A DNA stretch of 64,000 nt, from contig NC_084723.1 of assembly GCF_033807575.1 (NCBI RefSeq), positions 4,283,247 through 4,347,246 of the forward strand, given 5' to 3'. Shown one piece after another: positions 1-10,870 of the stretch (within the stretch, counting starts at the first letter, position 1; each line of letters starts with the position of its first letter). This stretch comes from Cydia pomonella. Its lineage: Eukaryota > Arthropoda > Insecta > Lepidoptera > Tortricidae. The position numbers were made by a program, and so were the translations under genes. The notes below the pieces were generated by a model. That model had not been told where the DNA came from. It did not search any database and saw only the letters and a list, made by a program, of their open reading frames with translations.

Positions 1-83
1 TTAAACATTATAGGGACATTCTTACACAGATTAACTAAGTCACACGGTAAGCTCAAGAAGGCTTGTGCTTACAACGATATATA
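1..83 (-). repeat. SINE family A, 3' part, cut by the mariner insertion
   Basis: This stretch matches, in reverse orientation, the 3' half of the tRNA-headed SINE seen complete at 54147-54418: the shared parts are the reverse complements of the 'acaagcctt..gagcttactgtg' block and of the final 'ataatgtccta' block. The copy stops at the TA where the mariner-like element begins. Its tRNA-like head is probably the piece at 3608-3775, so one SINE has been split by later insertions. The left end is cut by the window. Confidence 0.7.
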
Positions 84-118
84 CAGGGTGCTCGCGAGGA
101 ACCCATATAACTTTACCA
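84..118 (+). repeat. left terminal inverted repeat of the mariner-like element
   Basis: 35 bp, perfectly complementary to 3294-3328. It begins CAGGGTG directly after the TA at 82-83. Confidence 0.95.
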
Positions 119-818
119 GCATATAGCTGAGGTCGTAATAATTAAAAAACATTATATAAACATAGGTCGAAATTAGATTTTTAACTTTTTTAACTTTTCA
201 TACAAATTAAATAAATTATTTTTGGTTCACCAGTAACACAATGCCTTAGGACGAGCTGGCAACGTTTGTTATTGTCTCTATCTCTTTTCACTAGAACGGC
301 AAGTAAGTCACATAGACATTTCTTGTCAAACAAATTATTTCAAACCAGAATGTACATAATGTGCAATCGGATCTCTTTACCCATGTATGATTTACTTATT
401 TAAGGCTTGCCACACACTAGTATTTCCGCCCGCAGGATTATGATAATTATGAATATTATGATCAACCACCGGCGATTTAAATCGTAGTTGTACAGTCGAC
501 GTCAAAAATATGTTTACAATTTTTCACCTTATTTCTTTGTAATTAGGTTCAAAAGTGTAAACATATTTTCAATCTGTAAGTCAATATCTGGCAGTGTTGT
601 CAGAACACTGTAGAAAGGGAAGAAAGAAGAGAAAGAAAAGAAAAGACTTCACGAAATGTAAACATTGCCTTTTTTCAGCGAGAATCGCCTCTTGTTGTTA
701 GATGTAACTAAAAATAACATTTAAACTACATAAGGAGAACAACATAACTACGATTCTTATCAAAAAACTTAAATACTCTTAAAATGCTTTTAACTTTTAC
801 GGTTGCTTTCGCCACTCT

Positions 819-1985
819 TCAAGGTAAAAAATTTTCAAAGTGGGATCCTCCCTTGTCAACACATAAATTTATTCTTGTACGCATTTGTTGGTTTAGTTGA
901 GCTGGCCAGTCTTTCAGGTTCTGAGCGGCTTCCGTGATTTTTAGGATCAATTCTTCCCTTGAATTAATTGGTTTTGAATAGACCATATTCTTCATAGTGC
1001 CCCATAGATAAAAATCTAAAGGGGTTAGATCTGGTGATCTCGGAGGCCACTGTATCGTTGGAGATCCTCGACCAATCCATCTATTTGGAAACTGTTGGTT
1101 AAGATAATCCTGTACCACGAGACCATAATGGGGGGGGAGCTCCGTCGTGTTGAAACCACATTAAACGCAGAGTCTCCAAATCGATGTCTTCGAGGAGAAT
1201 GATCAAGTTGTTTCGCAAAAAATGTAGGTAGCTTTCTGAATTTAGTCTAGCAGGGAGCTCCACCGGCCCTATCAATTTATCGTCAATAATGCCTGCCCAC
1301 ATATTGACTGAAAATTGATGTTGGTGCGAGGATTCCCTGATTGCGTGCGGGTTTTCCTCCATCGACATATGACAGTTGCGTGAATTGAATACCCCTGATC
1401 TCGTGAATTGAGCTTCATCAGTCCATAAAATAGTTTTAAGGAAATTTGGGTTCTGAAGAAGTTTTTGATTAATTCTCTGACAGTAGGCAAGTCTTGAAAA
1501 GCCGTCGTTTTCGATCAGTCCCTGAACTTTTCTGAGGTGGTAAGGATAAAGACCATACTTTTTCCAACATCGCCACACGGTGAGGTCGCTGACCCCACAC
1601 ATCATGCCTACGCGTCTAGTTGACAAGGAAGGATCTTCCGTAATTAAATTAAGTAGCCTGTCTTCAGTCGCGTCATTCAATCCCACAGCTCGCTCGGAGT
1701 TGTGCGGCCGAATTCCTCTTTCTCGCAATTGTCGAAACATGTCCGTAATCGTAGAATAATGGGGCACACGCCGATTAGGGTATCTTCGCCGGTACTCCTC
1801 AACGGCCTGCACGGAGTTACCGTTGCAGAAGCCGTACGTTTTTTTTTTTTTTTTTCATTTATTTTACCTGGGAGTTTTAGCTTTACGCTAAGCCACCCCC
1901 GTAATCCAAAAAATTACATGTATGACTCTAGGTAACATTTAACAATAATATCTGCGACATGTTCTGGTGGGAATGTACGTGGCAT
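819..1985 (-). pseudogene. mariner-like transposase, frameshifted and 5' interrupted
   Basis: Transposase that would cut and paste the surrounding element. Visible are an N-terminal helix-turn-helix region (EEYRRRYPNRR, then a second HTH around LSTRRVGMMCGVSDLTVWRCW), the first catalytic Asp in ILWTDEAQFTRSG, the second in WFQHDGAPP, and the third in WPPRSPDLTPLDFYLWG. The body (1099-1812) and C-terminal part (819-1118) are in different frames. The break is an eight-G run at 1130-1137 (plus strand), where removing one base would join the frames. That spacing puts about 37 residues between the last two Asp. The likely start (ATG at 1983-1985, MPRTFPPEHVADIIV) is separated from the body by an A-tailed insertion at about 1838-1925. 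No working protein can be made from this copy. Confidence 0.9.
1838..1925 (-). mobile_element. short A-tailed insertion inside the transposase N-terminus
   Basis: On the minus strand about 65-90 bp of non-transposase sequence ending in a run of about 17-18 A (T-run on plus from about 1840) separates the MPRTFPP..YLES start from the YGFCNGNS..EEYRRRYPNRR body. Homologous transposases normally continue directly from the first block to the second, so this looks like a small retroposed fragment inserted by LINE machinery. A target duplication is not clear (perhaps only TAC). A processed or recombined alternative cannot be excluded. Confidence 0.5.
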
Positions 1986-3293
1986 TGTCGGTATACTTTT
2001 TTTTAAATGTACTTTTTGGTCTTCAAGCAATGCAACAAAAATATGACATTTAAAGGAAGTCATAATTAATAAGTCAAAGTAAGAAAAAATAAAATCCTAG
2101 GCAGCCATCTAGCTGTAGATACATATCACTAGAACTAAGTACCTACCTATTGCATGGATCCAAAAGTTAAAAATATCGCACTGTGAAAATAAATGTTTTA
2201 AGTACGCATTAAAATTATTACCAGTTTATTATTGTCGATACGTAAATAATTTTAGTAATATTTTATCAATCTTCATGGATTATGATACATACTGGCCACT
2301 TGGAAATTTCCTTCGAGTGTGTTTTATACTCGTAAGTACTTTAAATAATGACATCAGTCACATGAACGATGGGTGACATTGTTGGTATTGATTCTAATAT
2401 CAATATGATGTCTCACGTTTATAACATTTATTTAAACAGTGCGACCAATAATAATTTTCCTAATAATTGGACAAATCGTGCGGTTTAACTTAGACGGCAG
2501 ACTTTTTAATCAGTGGAAAGGAGAGTAAATTGTTTTTTTAGTGCTGCTCAGTGAAAAATGTATTAAGGATGCTGTAATAGAAAATACTGCGAGTACTAAT
2601 ACTGAAGCAGTATCTAGTTGAGTGGTTACGGATTCACGGATTCTACGAAGTGCACGTAGACGAACAAGCTGGTAGAATGAGAAGGGTACCTATTGCAATT
2701 CCTGACAGTGATCATACTTTTTTGTTTGTAGGGTAATAAATAAATAATCTTATTAAAATTTGTGTTACTTTATTTAGCTTTAATACAATCAAACAATAAT
2801 GGTATGGGTAATAAAAACACTTCGAACTGTTTATTTAGTTTCATGTGTAGTTTTCACGATTTAAACTGAATAGGTGTCCAATTTTTACCCGAAGTAGCAA
2901 AAACTTAGCTTCGTTGTTCTGCCATCATAAGAAATCAATCGATCATTAAGAAATATGCATTCTTATGAATAAATACGTGTCACTTCAAAATAAAACTAAG
3001 ACGGTTAAATTTATCAATTCTTGTGCGTTAAGTAATTTTGTATTAATTTTATAATAGAATTTTAAGATTCTACGTATTTATTTTCAATGACACATGTCAA
3101 TGATAGTGACAGGAACGAGCTTCTGCAATTTACGTCAGACAGATAATGTGATGCGGTCTTGCAACGTCGCTATCCTAAAGGTGCATTATACTGGATTTTT
3201 TCTTAAATAAAAAATATTAATTACTCGCAAACTAAGCCGAATCCAGTTTACTTTATATGACATTTTATTTTCTAAAGATGGTCAAGAACATGG

Positions 3294-3328
3294 TGGTAAA
3301 GTTATATGGGTTCCTCGCGAGCACCCTG
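3294..3328 (-). repeat. right terminal inverted repeat of the mariner-like element
   Basis: Perfect inverted match to 84-118, followed by TA at 3329-3330 and then a short (TA)n run that may be older target sequence. Confidence 0.95.
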
Positions 3329-3350
3329 TATATATATATATATTTTTTTT

Positions 3351-3601
3351 ATACCACGACGGTGGCAAACAAGCATACGGCCCGCCTGATGGTAAGCAGT
3401 CACCGTAGCCTATGGACGCCTGCAACACCAGAGGCATTACATGCGCGTTGCCGACCCTTTAAAAACCTGTACACTCCTTTTTTGAAGAACCCCATACTGT
3501 AGCCTCGTGAAAACCTCGGCAGGAAGCTCATTTGTTCGCGGGAGGAAATTCCTCTTAAACCGCACAGTACGCGGCCATTTAGGTTCTAGGGTGTGAGGAT
3601 G
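3351..3601 (+). repeat. dispersed repeat D (TGGCAAACAAGCATACGGCC family)
   Basis: Contains the block TGGCAAACAAGCATACGGCC, then 'cctgatggtaagcag' and 'catgcgcgttgccgaccc'. The same blocks occur in reverse at about 59540-59655, and diverged forms of the later part occur at 11495-11720. No clear ends or coding capacity. It sits inside the split SINE. Confidence 0.7.
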
Positions 3602-3607
3602 AACACA

Positions 3608-3775
3608 ATTATTTATATATATAGTATAAACAAATACTTAAATGCATAGAAAGCATCCATGACTCAGGAACTAATATCTGTGCTCATCACACACGTAAAT
3701 GCCCTTACCGGGATTCGAACCCAGGACCATCGGCTTCATAGGCAGAGTCACTACCCACTAGGCCAGATCGGTTGT
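3608..3775 (-). repeat. SINE family A, tRNA-like head and body
   Basis: Reverse orientation. The head reads CCGGTnTGGCCTAGTGGGTAG-like with a B-box GGTTCGAATCCCGG (minus strand, about 3708-3722), so an RNA polymerase III promoter derived from a tRNA. The body with 'gatgagcacagatatt' matches the copies at 50689 and 54147. Its 3' half is probably 1-83, beyond the mariner and repeat D insertions. Confidence 0.85.
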
Positions 3776-3864
3776 CATTATGTACTTTGGATACCTTGAT
3801 TAAATTGAAAGATATTTTCCGAAGACAATCATCCCCTTATAAGTATGGCCAAATGGGGTCTTCT

Positions 3865-3962
3865 TTATCGAAAGCACCACGTGATCACCGATCAGCCGTC
3901 ATAGAAAATAACGTGTCGGACGCTCCGGCCCGGCCCCGGCCCGGTCTAGCTTGAGCCATCCT
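3865..3962. repeat. GC-rich palindromic MITE-like repeat, copy 1
   Basis: Shares the core AAGCACCACGTGATCACCGA followed by 'tcagccgtcatagaaaat' with 10615-10763 and, more diverged, 33590-33745. Each copy has GC-rich arms (cggcccggccccggcccgg here), and the copies around the core suggest a foldback of a non-autonomous DNA element. No coding capacity. Confidence 0.7.
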
Positions 3963-4425
3963 TTATTCCGGGTAGCTGCCATGTTCTACTGAAACTACAC
4001 GTATACTTCTAAATACAAATATGGGTGTAATGTTGTTTACCCATATCTATAGCAGTACGCAACGGTCGCTCAGCTCTCCGCGCGTCCACTACAATAATGC
4101 TTGGCACTGCGGGGGCTGTCACGGTTCTGCAATGCATCCACCATGTTCGCGGAAGCACGCGTACACAATTTCAGTACTGTGCTGCGTAAAAAGATGGCAT
4201 CGCTTCTGAACAGAATACGTGACAGCCCGAACAGCCTCTTGAAGACATTAGCTGTAAGGAATGAGTGCTCAATAATGCAACACTTCTGAAATTAAAATTA
4301 TTATTATTATATTTCCGCTGACATTTTGCTGGGACCTCAGTCATCTGTAAACACACCTAGTGCAACCCAGCTGTAACGTCGAAGGTAAAACCACAGAACA
4401 AGTAATATTACAATATGTAAATTGA

Positions 4426-4790
4426 AAAGTGGAAAAATTACTATCTTGGGTGTGTCTTGGGTTACGTTTCTGCTTGTTAAAAATTAATTAAGTATGGGTA
4501 GCATCGTTATTGGTGAATTTCCAATATGACTTGGAATTCCGGTAGCCATCTAAGAAGTGTAACGTTCTTACGGTGGATGTCGCTAGGGTCCCCTAGATCC
4601 ATATGGTGGAAAAAAATTGCTGCCTAGGGATGAGGTCTTGGTGGCTCAGATGGCAGAGCGGTGGAGTATCGATCCAGAGGCCGTGAGTTCAAGTCTCATC
4701 CAAGACAGTAATTTTTCCACTTTTAAATTTATTTTAAGCTTAATAACATCGTTCATAGACGTTTCTGCTTGTAAAAAATTAATTAAACCT
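4426..4790 (+). repeat. composite repeat with an embedded tRNA-like sequence
   Basis: A 15-bp inverted repeat (AAGTGGAAAAATTAC at about 4426, reverse match at about 4708-4723) encloses the unit. A direct repeat 'acgtttctgcttgt..aaaattaattaa' occurs at about 4464-4494 and 4758-4789. Between them is the tRNA-like sequence at 4636-4706. The arrangement looks like a SINE or other non-autonomous element built around a tRNA. Confidence 0.55.
4636..4706 (+). other. tRNA-like sequence (SINE head or tRNA pseudogene)
   Basis: A 71-nt stretch that can fold as a near-complete cloverleaf: acceptor arms TCTTGG / CCAAGA pair, the A-box-like segment is TGGCTCAGATGGCAGAGCGG, the T-arm GTGAG-TTCAAGT-CTCAT pairs with one G-U, and the B box is AGTTCAAGTCTC. 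The anticodon arm is imperfect (4 pairs, loop GTATCGA), so a functional tRNA is doubtful. The surrounding repeats favour a mobile-element origin. Confidence 0.6.
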
Positions 4791-4812
4791 CACTGTCCAA
4801 GGCCCTAGATCA

Positions 4813-4965
4813 CGCGGCCGCGGTAGGCCTAAGAAGCGCTGGCTGGAGGTCGTGAGAGCGGACATGGTGGAGAGCAATCTCACATCTGAGGATGCCGAAG
4901 ATCGGGCAAAGTGGAGAAGATTAAGTAGGAGAGCGGACCCTGGCGCTAGGCCGGGAAAAGGCTAG
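4813..4965 (+). pseudogene. LINE ORF2 C-terminal fragment
   Basis: A 50-residue frame ending in a stop: RGRPKKRWLEVVRADM, then DAEDRAKWRRLSRRADP near the end. This is the characteristic end of the endonuclease-reverse transcriptase polyprotein of insect non-LTR retrotransposons. The enzyme domains lie upstream in a full element and are absent here, so this is a 5'-truncated copy. A short GAAGAAG-type tail follows. Confidence 0.85.
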
Positions 4966-5402
4966 GTTGAAGAAGATTTTAGTCAAGCTAAAATAAAACA
5001 TCGGAAATACATTGGGACATGATTATTTTTAATTTCAATCATTATAATACTTTATTCGTGAAAACAATGATAGTTTTATTTTAAAGTGAAGGAAACCTTT
5101 TTTGGGCTAAATAATGTGATTGCAAATACAGATTTTAGGTCTTAAATGGGGTTCAAACAATAGTGACAGTAATCAAATATGACACCTACAATTTCTGTGA
5201 TCCCTGTTTACGTGTCTTAAAATTTGAGACTTTTTTGTTTTTTTCTCTGTGTATGGATTTAATATGAATATTGTGTTAGGCGAAGTGAAAGCTTATTACA
5301 TTTCACACAATAAATGTTTTATACGCCATGTCCCTAAAATGAAGCCATAGAAATATGACTCAGAAGTTATAAAGTTGTACTACTGACGTTTTCTATGCAA
5401 AT
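4966..5402. other. AT-rich stretch with no recognised feature
   Basis: No coding frame, splice-site pattern or clear repeat seen. Confidence 0.5.
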
Positions 5403-5556
5403 AAAACTCGGTAAAAATATATACGAGTATTTGTACTTTTTATTAACTTATTACTAGGTACACACTAGAAGCACCGTTTAAGTTTGAACTAAAAAAAAGT
5501 ACCCTAGCATTTTTTTAAGCTAATAAAAAGTACAAATATTTATTTTTTACGAGTTT
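5403..5556. repeat. palindromic MITE-like element
   Basis: The left arm (5403-5445, AAACTCGGTAAAAATATATA..) is repeated inverted at 5521-5556 (..TATTTTTTACGAGTTTT) around a 75-bp centre. Non-coding. Confidence 0.65.
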
Positions 5557-7131
5557 TACACTTGCACTGCGAGTGCGTGCAGTTCGACAAGAAAATATAT
5601 CAGGTATTATTTTGGGGTAAAAAATAATTGTTACTGGTATCATTCTAATGACTTTCATGTATTATAAACCTTTCGACCAAAAATTATCTTTTTTTTATAC
5701 TTTGTATCAAGTGAATTGGTTTATACCGTGGCAGCTCCAGCTATCCTCCATACCAAGCCTTTTTTTAGCATATCTGGCCACTGCGATATAATTATAAGAA
5801 ATGTCTATGTCACGTGCTTAAAATTGATAATTAAACGAACTTCTTGAAGTGAAGTTCGATCGATAGTACATGACAATGATCCCCGATGGTCTTAAATAAA
5901 GAAATAATAATAATAATAATAATGAGTCACTTCATTTCCACTACAACCTATGGCCGCCGCGCCGCGCGCCACTGCTACCGCCGCACAATGTCGTGACCGA
6001 GCCGTGTGTGTGTCTACCCTCAATTAAAAAAAAATGCATAATTGTTTACGTCATTACTCATGTCATTCGGCTTTCAACAGTTTGAACGTTCGAATGTGTT
6101 TGAAATTACGTTCAAGGGAACTTCCCACTTAAAAAAAATCTCTCATTTAAGAGTTCATGCAAGAACTACTAACCTCATATAAAAATAATTGATAATAATA
6201 TGTACAGTAAAAAATGTTCACTATTCCTGAAACGTCAATTTATGGCTGTCAGAATCCCAAGCAAAAAAAACGAAGGCTTAGCAATACTGTCTCAGAAATA
6301 TAATCTTCCGTTCTAAATATAATCTTGTCAAGCTTAAACATCACGAGACTGGCATTTTGAATGACATAATAGCGAAAAGGGATTTAACTTCCACTCAACG
6401 AAATCAAGGACAAGTAAGAAATAAAGACTGGATACTTAAGTACGCCATATAGGTAGACATGTAATAAACTGACATAAAGTGAGATTAAAAGAAAGAACAT
6501 TAAGCCATATAAAAAAAAAAATTCACGGTTTCTGGGTTGGACCCATAATAAAAGTTGTTCCTATATTGTATGACCTATATATTTTACTCCGTAAATTATT
6601 GCAGGTGACTAAATAAACATCCTGTATAATTTACATATATATGTAAGAATTTGACATTAAAGATGATGTGGCCACACTTTTTCATTGCAGAGTCAGCTTG
6701 GTCCAGCTATAACGAAATTGAATAATAAATTGCGAATATTTAAATGATATTTTCATTGCTAAATCGTATAGAGTCCGCTATTTAATTATTATAAGTGTTT
6801 GGCTTGTTTGTTTGTCAGTATTTTAGTTAGCAACATAGCTAGTACGCCGATTTCCAGGCTTAATCTGATCATTAATAAAACTACAAATACTACCCTACAC
6901 TACAAATACTACAATGGTCCACACAAGGGTTTCATCCTAATTTTATGACAAAGGCCAGGGGGCCGAAAAGGGGTCGCGATCCTGACTAGAAATAGCACAA
7001 AAGGCATAAAAGGTCACAAAAAAAGAAACGCTCTTACATATTCATAAGTCTACGCAATATATACTCGTATATTAAATAAATATATCACTATTGTTTTTAG
7101 GAATAATAAGTTTTAAGAATAAGTACACAAT
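5557..7131. other. non-coding AT-rich region with a GC-rich patch and (AAT)n
   Basis: Contains an AATAAA followed by (AAT)n at about 5895-5925, possibly a LINE tail, and a GC-rich patch at about 5950-6005 (gccgccgcgccgcgcgcc). No supported gene. The patch could be a remnant of an exon or a promoter island, but no open frame supports either. Confidence 0.4.
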
Positions 7132-7407
7132 ATATGGGACAAATCTATATCATATATCATTCTATATCATTCGATATTTACCAGTCGCTTTTCGGTGAAG
7201 GAAAACATCGTGAGGAAACCGGACTAATCCCAACAAGGCCTAGTTTACCTTCTGGGTTGGAAGGTCAGATGGCAGTCGCTTTCGTAAAAACTAGTGCCTA
7301 CGCCAAATCTTGGGATTAGTTGTCAAGCGGACCCCAGGCTCCCATGAGCCGTGGCAAAATGCCGGGACAACGCGAGGAAGAAGAAGAAGAAGATATGGGA
7401 CAAATCT
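7132..7407 (+). mobile_element. SINE family B, 5'-truncated, with target duplications
   Basis: The body lies at 7147-7392 between a 15-bp direct repeat ATATGGGACAAATCT at 7132-7146 and 7393-7407, an LINE-type target duplication. It starts inside the SINE body (about 'gatatttaccagtcgcttttcggtgaagg') and ends in a (GAA)n tail. It matches 44651-44976, which has the full tRNA head. A LINE at 52062-52423 has a similar tail, suggesting a mobilising partner. Confidence 0.88.
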
Positions 7408-9329
7408 TTTTGTATCCACATAATAATTCATAATTCATAATCATTTAATTGCACATAAAAAGGGTTTACATAAAAAGTGTTACAAGTTACATGCCCTAGC
7501 CTTTTTAGCCGTTTTTGTCAGCATGCAAATGGGTCCTTATAATACATAAAATTTGTACTACATAAAACTACCTTAAATTAACTTAATTACTAAACTACAT
7601 TAACTGAACCACATGAGCCATAATACTTTGTATGTAGGTTTGTCAGTCTTTTTTTTGGCGGGTCTTTGAGGAGGCCATTACGAGAAATCTGATAAAGATG
7701 GGAAACGAGACACATTGCGTTATCATTTTTGTTATAATTATTATCATCCAGCCTACCACGTGCAGATTTGGCAATATTTAAACTTGACGCGGCCAATGAT
7801 GATCCGTATGACAGTTTCTCGAGTTCACCATTGGATAGACTTAAGAGGCCGTTATCGATTTTAGTCGCAAAAATGTCAAATTGCGCATGAAATTGTACAC
7901 CTTTTCTTAACTATTAGAAATAACAAGTACTGGTTCTATTAGCACGTCTTGTTATCTTTCATTTCAATAAATCAATTTTTTGGAAACAGATACTTAATTA
8001 GTAATGATTTTTTTTCTGATGGGCGTTTAGGTAAACGCGCGTATTTTGTCGATCTTATTTGTAAATTTCGTAACATTTGGACTGCTAAATATAGAAATTT
8101 TGTCCTGTACTTTAACTTTAATAAACTACATTTTTGTTATTATAAATTTGAAGTAGTGTAAATGAAAGTTAAATGAAATCAATTTTCTCCAGAAATAATT
8201 TTAAAAACAAGTGACAATTTCTCTGAAAATTGGCTTAAATTCAACTTCATTTTGATACTTAAATAATCTTAACATATGTTGAAACTTTTTTTTTACACCA
8301 TTTTGTATAATTTACTACCATATATTTTTTTTTAATTTTTAATGTGTCCCTTCTCGTCACATATTACCGGGGATGCACGCTAAGGCAAGATGAAAAAACG
8401 TGCTAATAGAAACCAATACTTGTTATTTAGATATTACGTAACAAAAGGTGTACAATTTCAACGACTAAATCTATCAATTTTACATTTTTGCTCTAAAATC
8501 GTTACCGGGCTCTTTTAAGAAATAATTGAAGAAATAGATGTTTACCCTATTTTTATTACTTAATTGTTACATTTCTCTTTACAAAAATGTATTAAAGTAT
8601 CAAAAAAACTCTAAAATCAGTTTACATTGATGGTTACTCCATATAAAAATGAACTGTCATAGGGATTATCATTAAGCCATTTAGGAAAAAAGTATAAGGG
8701 GTTTTTTGGCAAGGTTTACAGATTATTCTCAAATATATCAATACTTTTAGTAATTTATTCTGAAAAAATAAAGTTAAAATATATTTATTTATGACGATCA
8801 CAAAACATGTACGAACATGTACAGACAACAAAAGCAAGAAATCATTAAAAGTGTGCGTCACGATGTGGACCCAACTCGGCATAACGCTCAGCATAATTGA
8901 ATTGAATTACCTATAGGGTTCATTCGGTGATGCCATGACAGATAATCAGGGATCGTTACCGATATAACTAAAAATTTAAAAATCACGCAGCATTCCAAAT
9001 ATTTCATTGATAATTATTCTAGAATGGTATTTAGGTAAGGACGATGAATTATCAAATCACCTAAGTGACATGAAACAATATAAATAAAAAACCGAGAGAC
9101 CGAAATTGAATACCGGTTAATTTGTATGAAAAATATACCGGTATTCGATCTCTGCAAATAATACATAAAGATACATATTAAAATGTTACTCAAAAAAAAG
9201 CAACAGGTATAATTATGGAAACAATCAAAACAAAAATATACAAGAGAAACCATCAACAAACAAAACAGTCGCCTAGTAATAATAATAATACATCAGTTGG
9301 AATACCAGCGGTGGCAACATGGTTCCATT
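7408..9329. other. long AT-rich region, no supported gene
   Basis: Frames here are short, low-complexity and lack recognised motifs. No splice-consistent exon series or repeat boundaries seen. Confidence 0.45.
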
Positions 9330-9412
9330 TTTATCACTTGTCATTATGTCCGTCACTTTCGCGCTTACATACTTGTTAAAACGTGACAGGCATGGTGACA
9401 AATGATAAAGAG
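9330..9412. repeat. imperfect palindrome, MITE-like
   Basis: TTATCACTTGTCATTATGTC at the left is complemented by 'gacaggcatggtgacaaatgataaa' at the right. Non-coding. Confidence 0.55.
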
Positions 9413-9614
9413 CCGACCATCTTAGCCCTACAGTTTAAATTTGACATTTATTGTGCGTAGGTGCTATATATTAGGATTTCCTTTGACAGGATTGCTAGGG
9501 CACTGGGCGAGTGTCAGGGATTTTTAGAAGCCTCAACCTAACCGCTAGAAGTCTAAACGTTTGGAGATGGGCAGAGAAAAGGTAGGTTATGCTACTAAAG
9601 AAATGACGCTTACC

Positions 9615-9785
9615 ACAAGGATCTTCGTACATTGATCAGCCTGTTGCTATCTCTATTGCATGCGCATATATTGCTATCCCGCTCGCACTGTGACATTGAC
9701 AGCCGGTATAATGGGCAGGACAGCAATATAATTATGCGCGTGAAATAGAGATAGCAACAGGTGGGTCTTGTACGAAAATCCTTGT
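9615..9785. repeat. palindromic MITE-like element, family E copy 1
   Basis: Long imperfect inverted repeat: left 'caaggatcttcgtac..cctgttgctatctctatt', right 'agatagcaacaggtgggtcttgtacgaaaatccttg' reversed. A second copy is at 39495-39650. It could fold as a hairpin if transcribed. Confidence 0.8.
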
Positions 9786-10614
9786 GCGTTCTTTCTTTAG
9801 CTTACATCATATTGTGGCGAGTTAGGGGCTAATGGCCCACGAAAGGTTTTGGAACAAGTCATTTTATCGTGGCCGTGAAGAGGAAATTACCGTCCGGGTG
9901 ATGTCAGAATTTTACGGGATTTGTCAAGATATTCTATGTCTTCAACCGTAGTTGCTCGGGGATACCATAAAATATTGAATTATTTTTCCAATAGCTATTA
10001 CCTACTTCAAATCTTTTGTTTTAAGTAAAAATAACCATGTATTGCGAAGTAGCGAAGTAGCACTTTGAAATTCCGAACATTTCGATGGACTCCTAGTATA
10101 ACCTGAGTACTAAATGGATTATAGTTATCTTTTATGATCCCGATATAAATATTATTTCGCCAAAAAGCACGAAAAAAATTAAACAATTACGTGACTTTCA
10201 AAATTCATTGCAGTTTACCATGAATACAAAGTGTGACAAGTTTTGTGTAGCAAATGCTTTTATCATTAGCCATCTGTTGCCACGCTAAAATTAACTTTAA
10301 AAACCATGCCTAAACATAAAATAAACATTATTTTTGTTATGGCTTTTTGATGACCTTATGGGACTTTAAGGATAACATGAACGTAGATCCATGAAAACTT
10401 TGATTCTTACGTGTTGTTCGTCAAAGAAAGGGGAGGGTCATTGTGGAAAGCGACAAAGTGGGACTTTTTGCTTGAAAACAACACATAGGGAATGCCTACA
10501 TACTAGATTGTTGTAGCATGACGTTGCCAGTAACTGAGGAGATGCCACAACCTGTTCATAATTTTTAAAATGTGTGTTTTAAAAAACATGTTTAACAAAA
10601 ATATACTCTTAAGG
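9786..10614. other. non-coding stretch
   Basis: No recognised gene or repeat boundary in about 830 bp. Confidence 0.4.
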
Positions 10615-10763
10615 ATGAGTTACGCTACACCGGGCCATGGCCAGGCCGGATCTTCCGGCGCTTCGTTTTCTATGGAAGCACCACGTGATCACCGATCAGC
10701 CGTCATAGAAAATGACCTGTCGGATGCCTCGGCACGGTCTAACGTGTGTCATCCGTTAAGTAT
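10615..10763. repeat. GC-rich palindromic MITE-like repeat, copy 2
   Basis: Same core as 3865-3962 (AAGCACCACGTGATCACCGA), with the arms better kept: 'cgggccatggccaggccggatc' before and 'gatgcctcggcacggtct' after. Open frames through it are not a gene. Confidence 0.75.
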
Positions 10764-10870
10764 CCTCAGTTTTCTCAGAATAATACCCACCTTTTGTACT
10801 TGCTGTTAACTGGTTCATTTCAATTCAAAACTAAAGAGTGGAATTAATAATTTATTGGGAGCTAGTAAAA

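Larger units (their letters stand above)
84..3328 (-). mobile_element. Tc1/mariner-superfamily DNA transposon, about 3.2 kb, inactive
   Basis: The ends are perfect 35-bp inverted repeats (84-118 and 3294-3328) starting CAGGGTGCTCGCGAGG, each flanked by TA, the target duplication of the IS630-Tc1-mariner superfamily. Inside is a minus-strand transposase with DDD-type motifs, broken as described separately. At about 3.2 kb it is longer than typical 1.3-2 kb mariners: around 1.3 kb between transposase and right end, and 0.7 kb on the other side, hold no coding frame I recognise. It is inserted in a SINE and abuts a TA-repeat. Perfect terminal repeats suggest a fairly recent insertion despite the damaged gene. 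Confidence 0.93.

Noticed and set aside
3700..3770. tRNA gene
   Set aside because: A and B boxes are present but the rest does not fold as a cloverleaf and the body is a SINE found several times in the window.
5940..6010. CpG-island promoter or exon
   Set aside because: Only about 60 bp GC-rich, no frame or splice signals. Recorded as an unexplained patch only.
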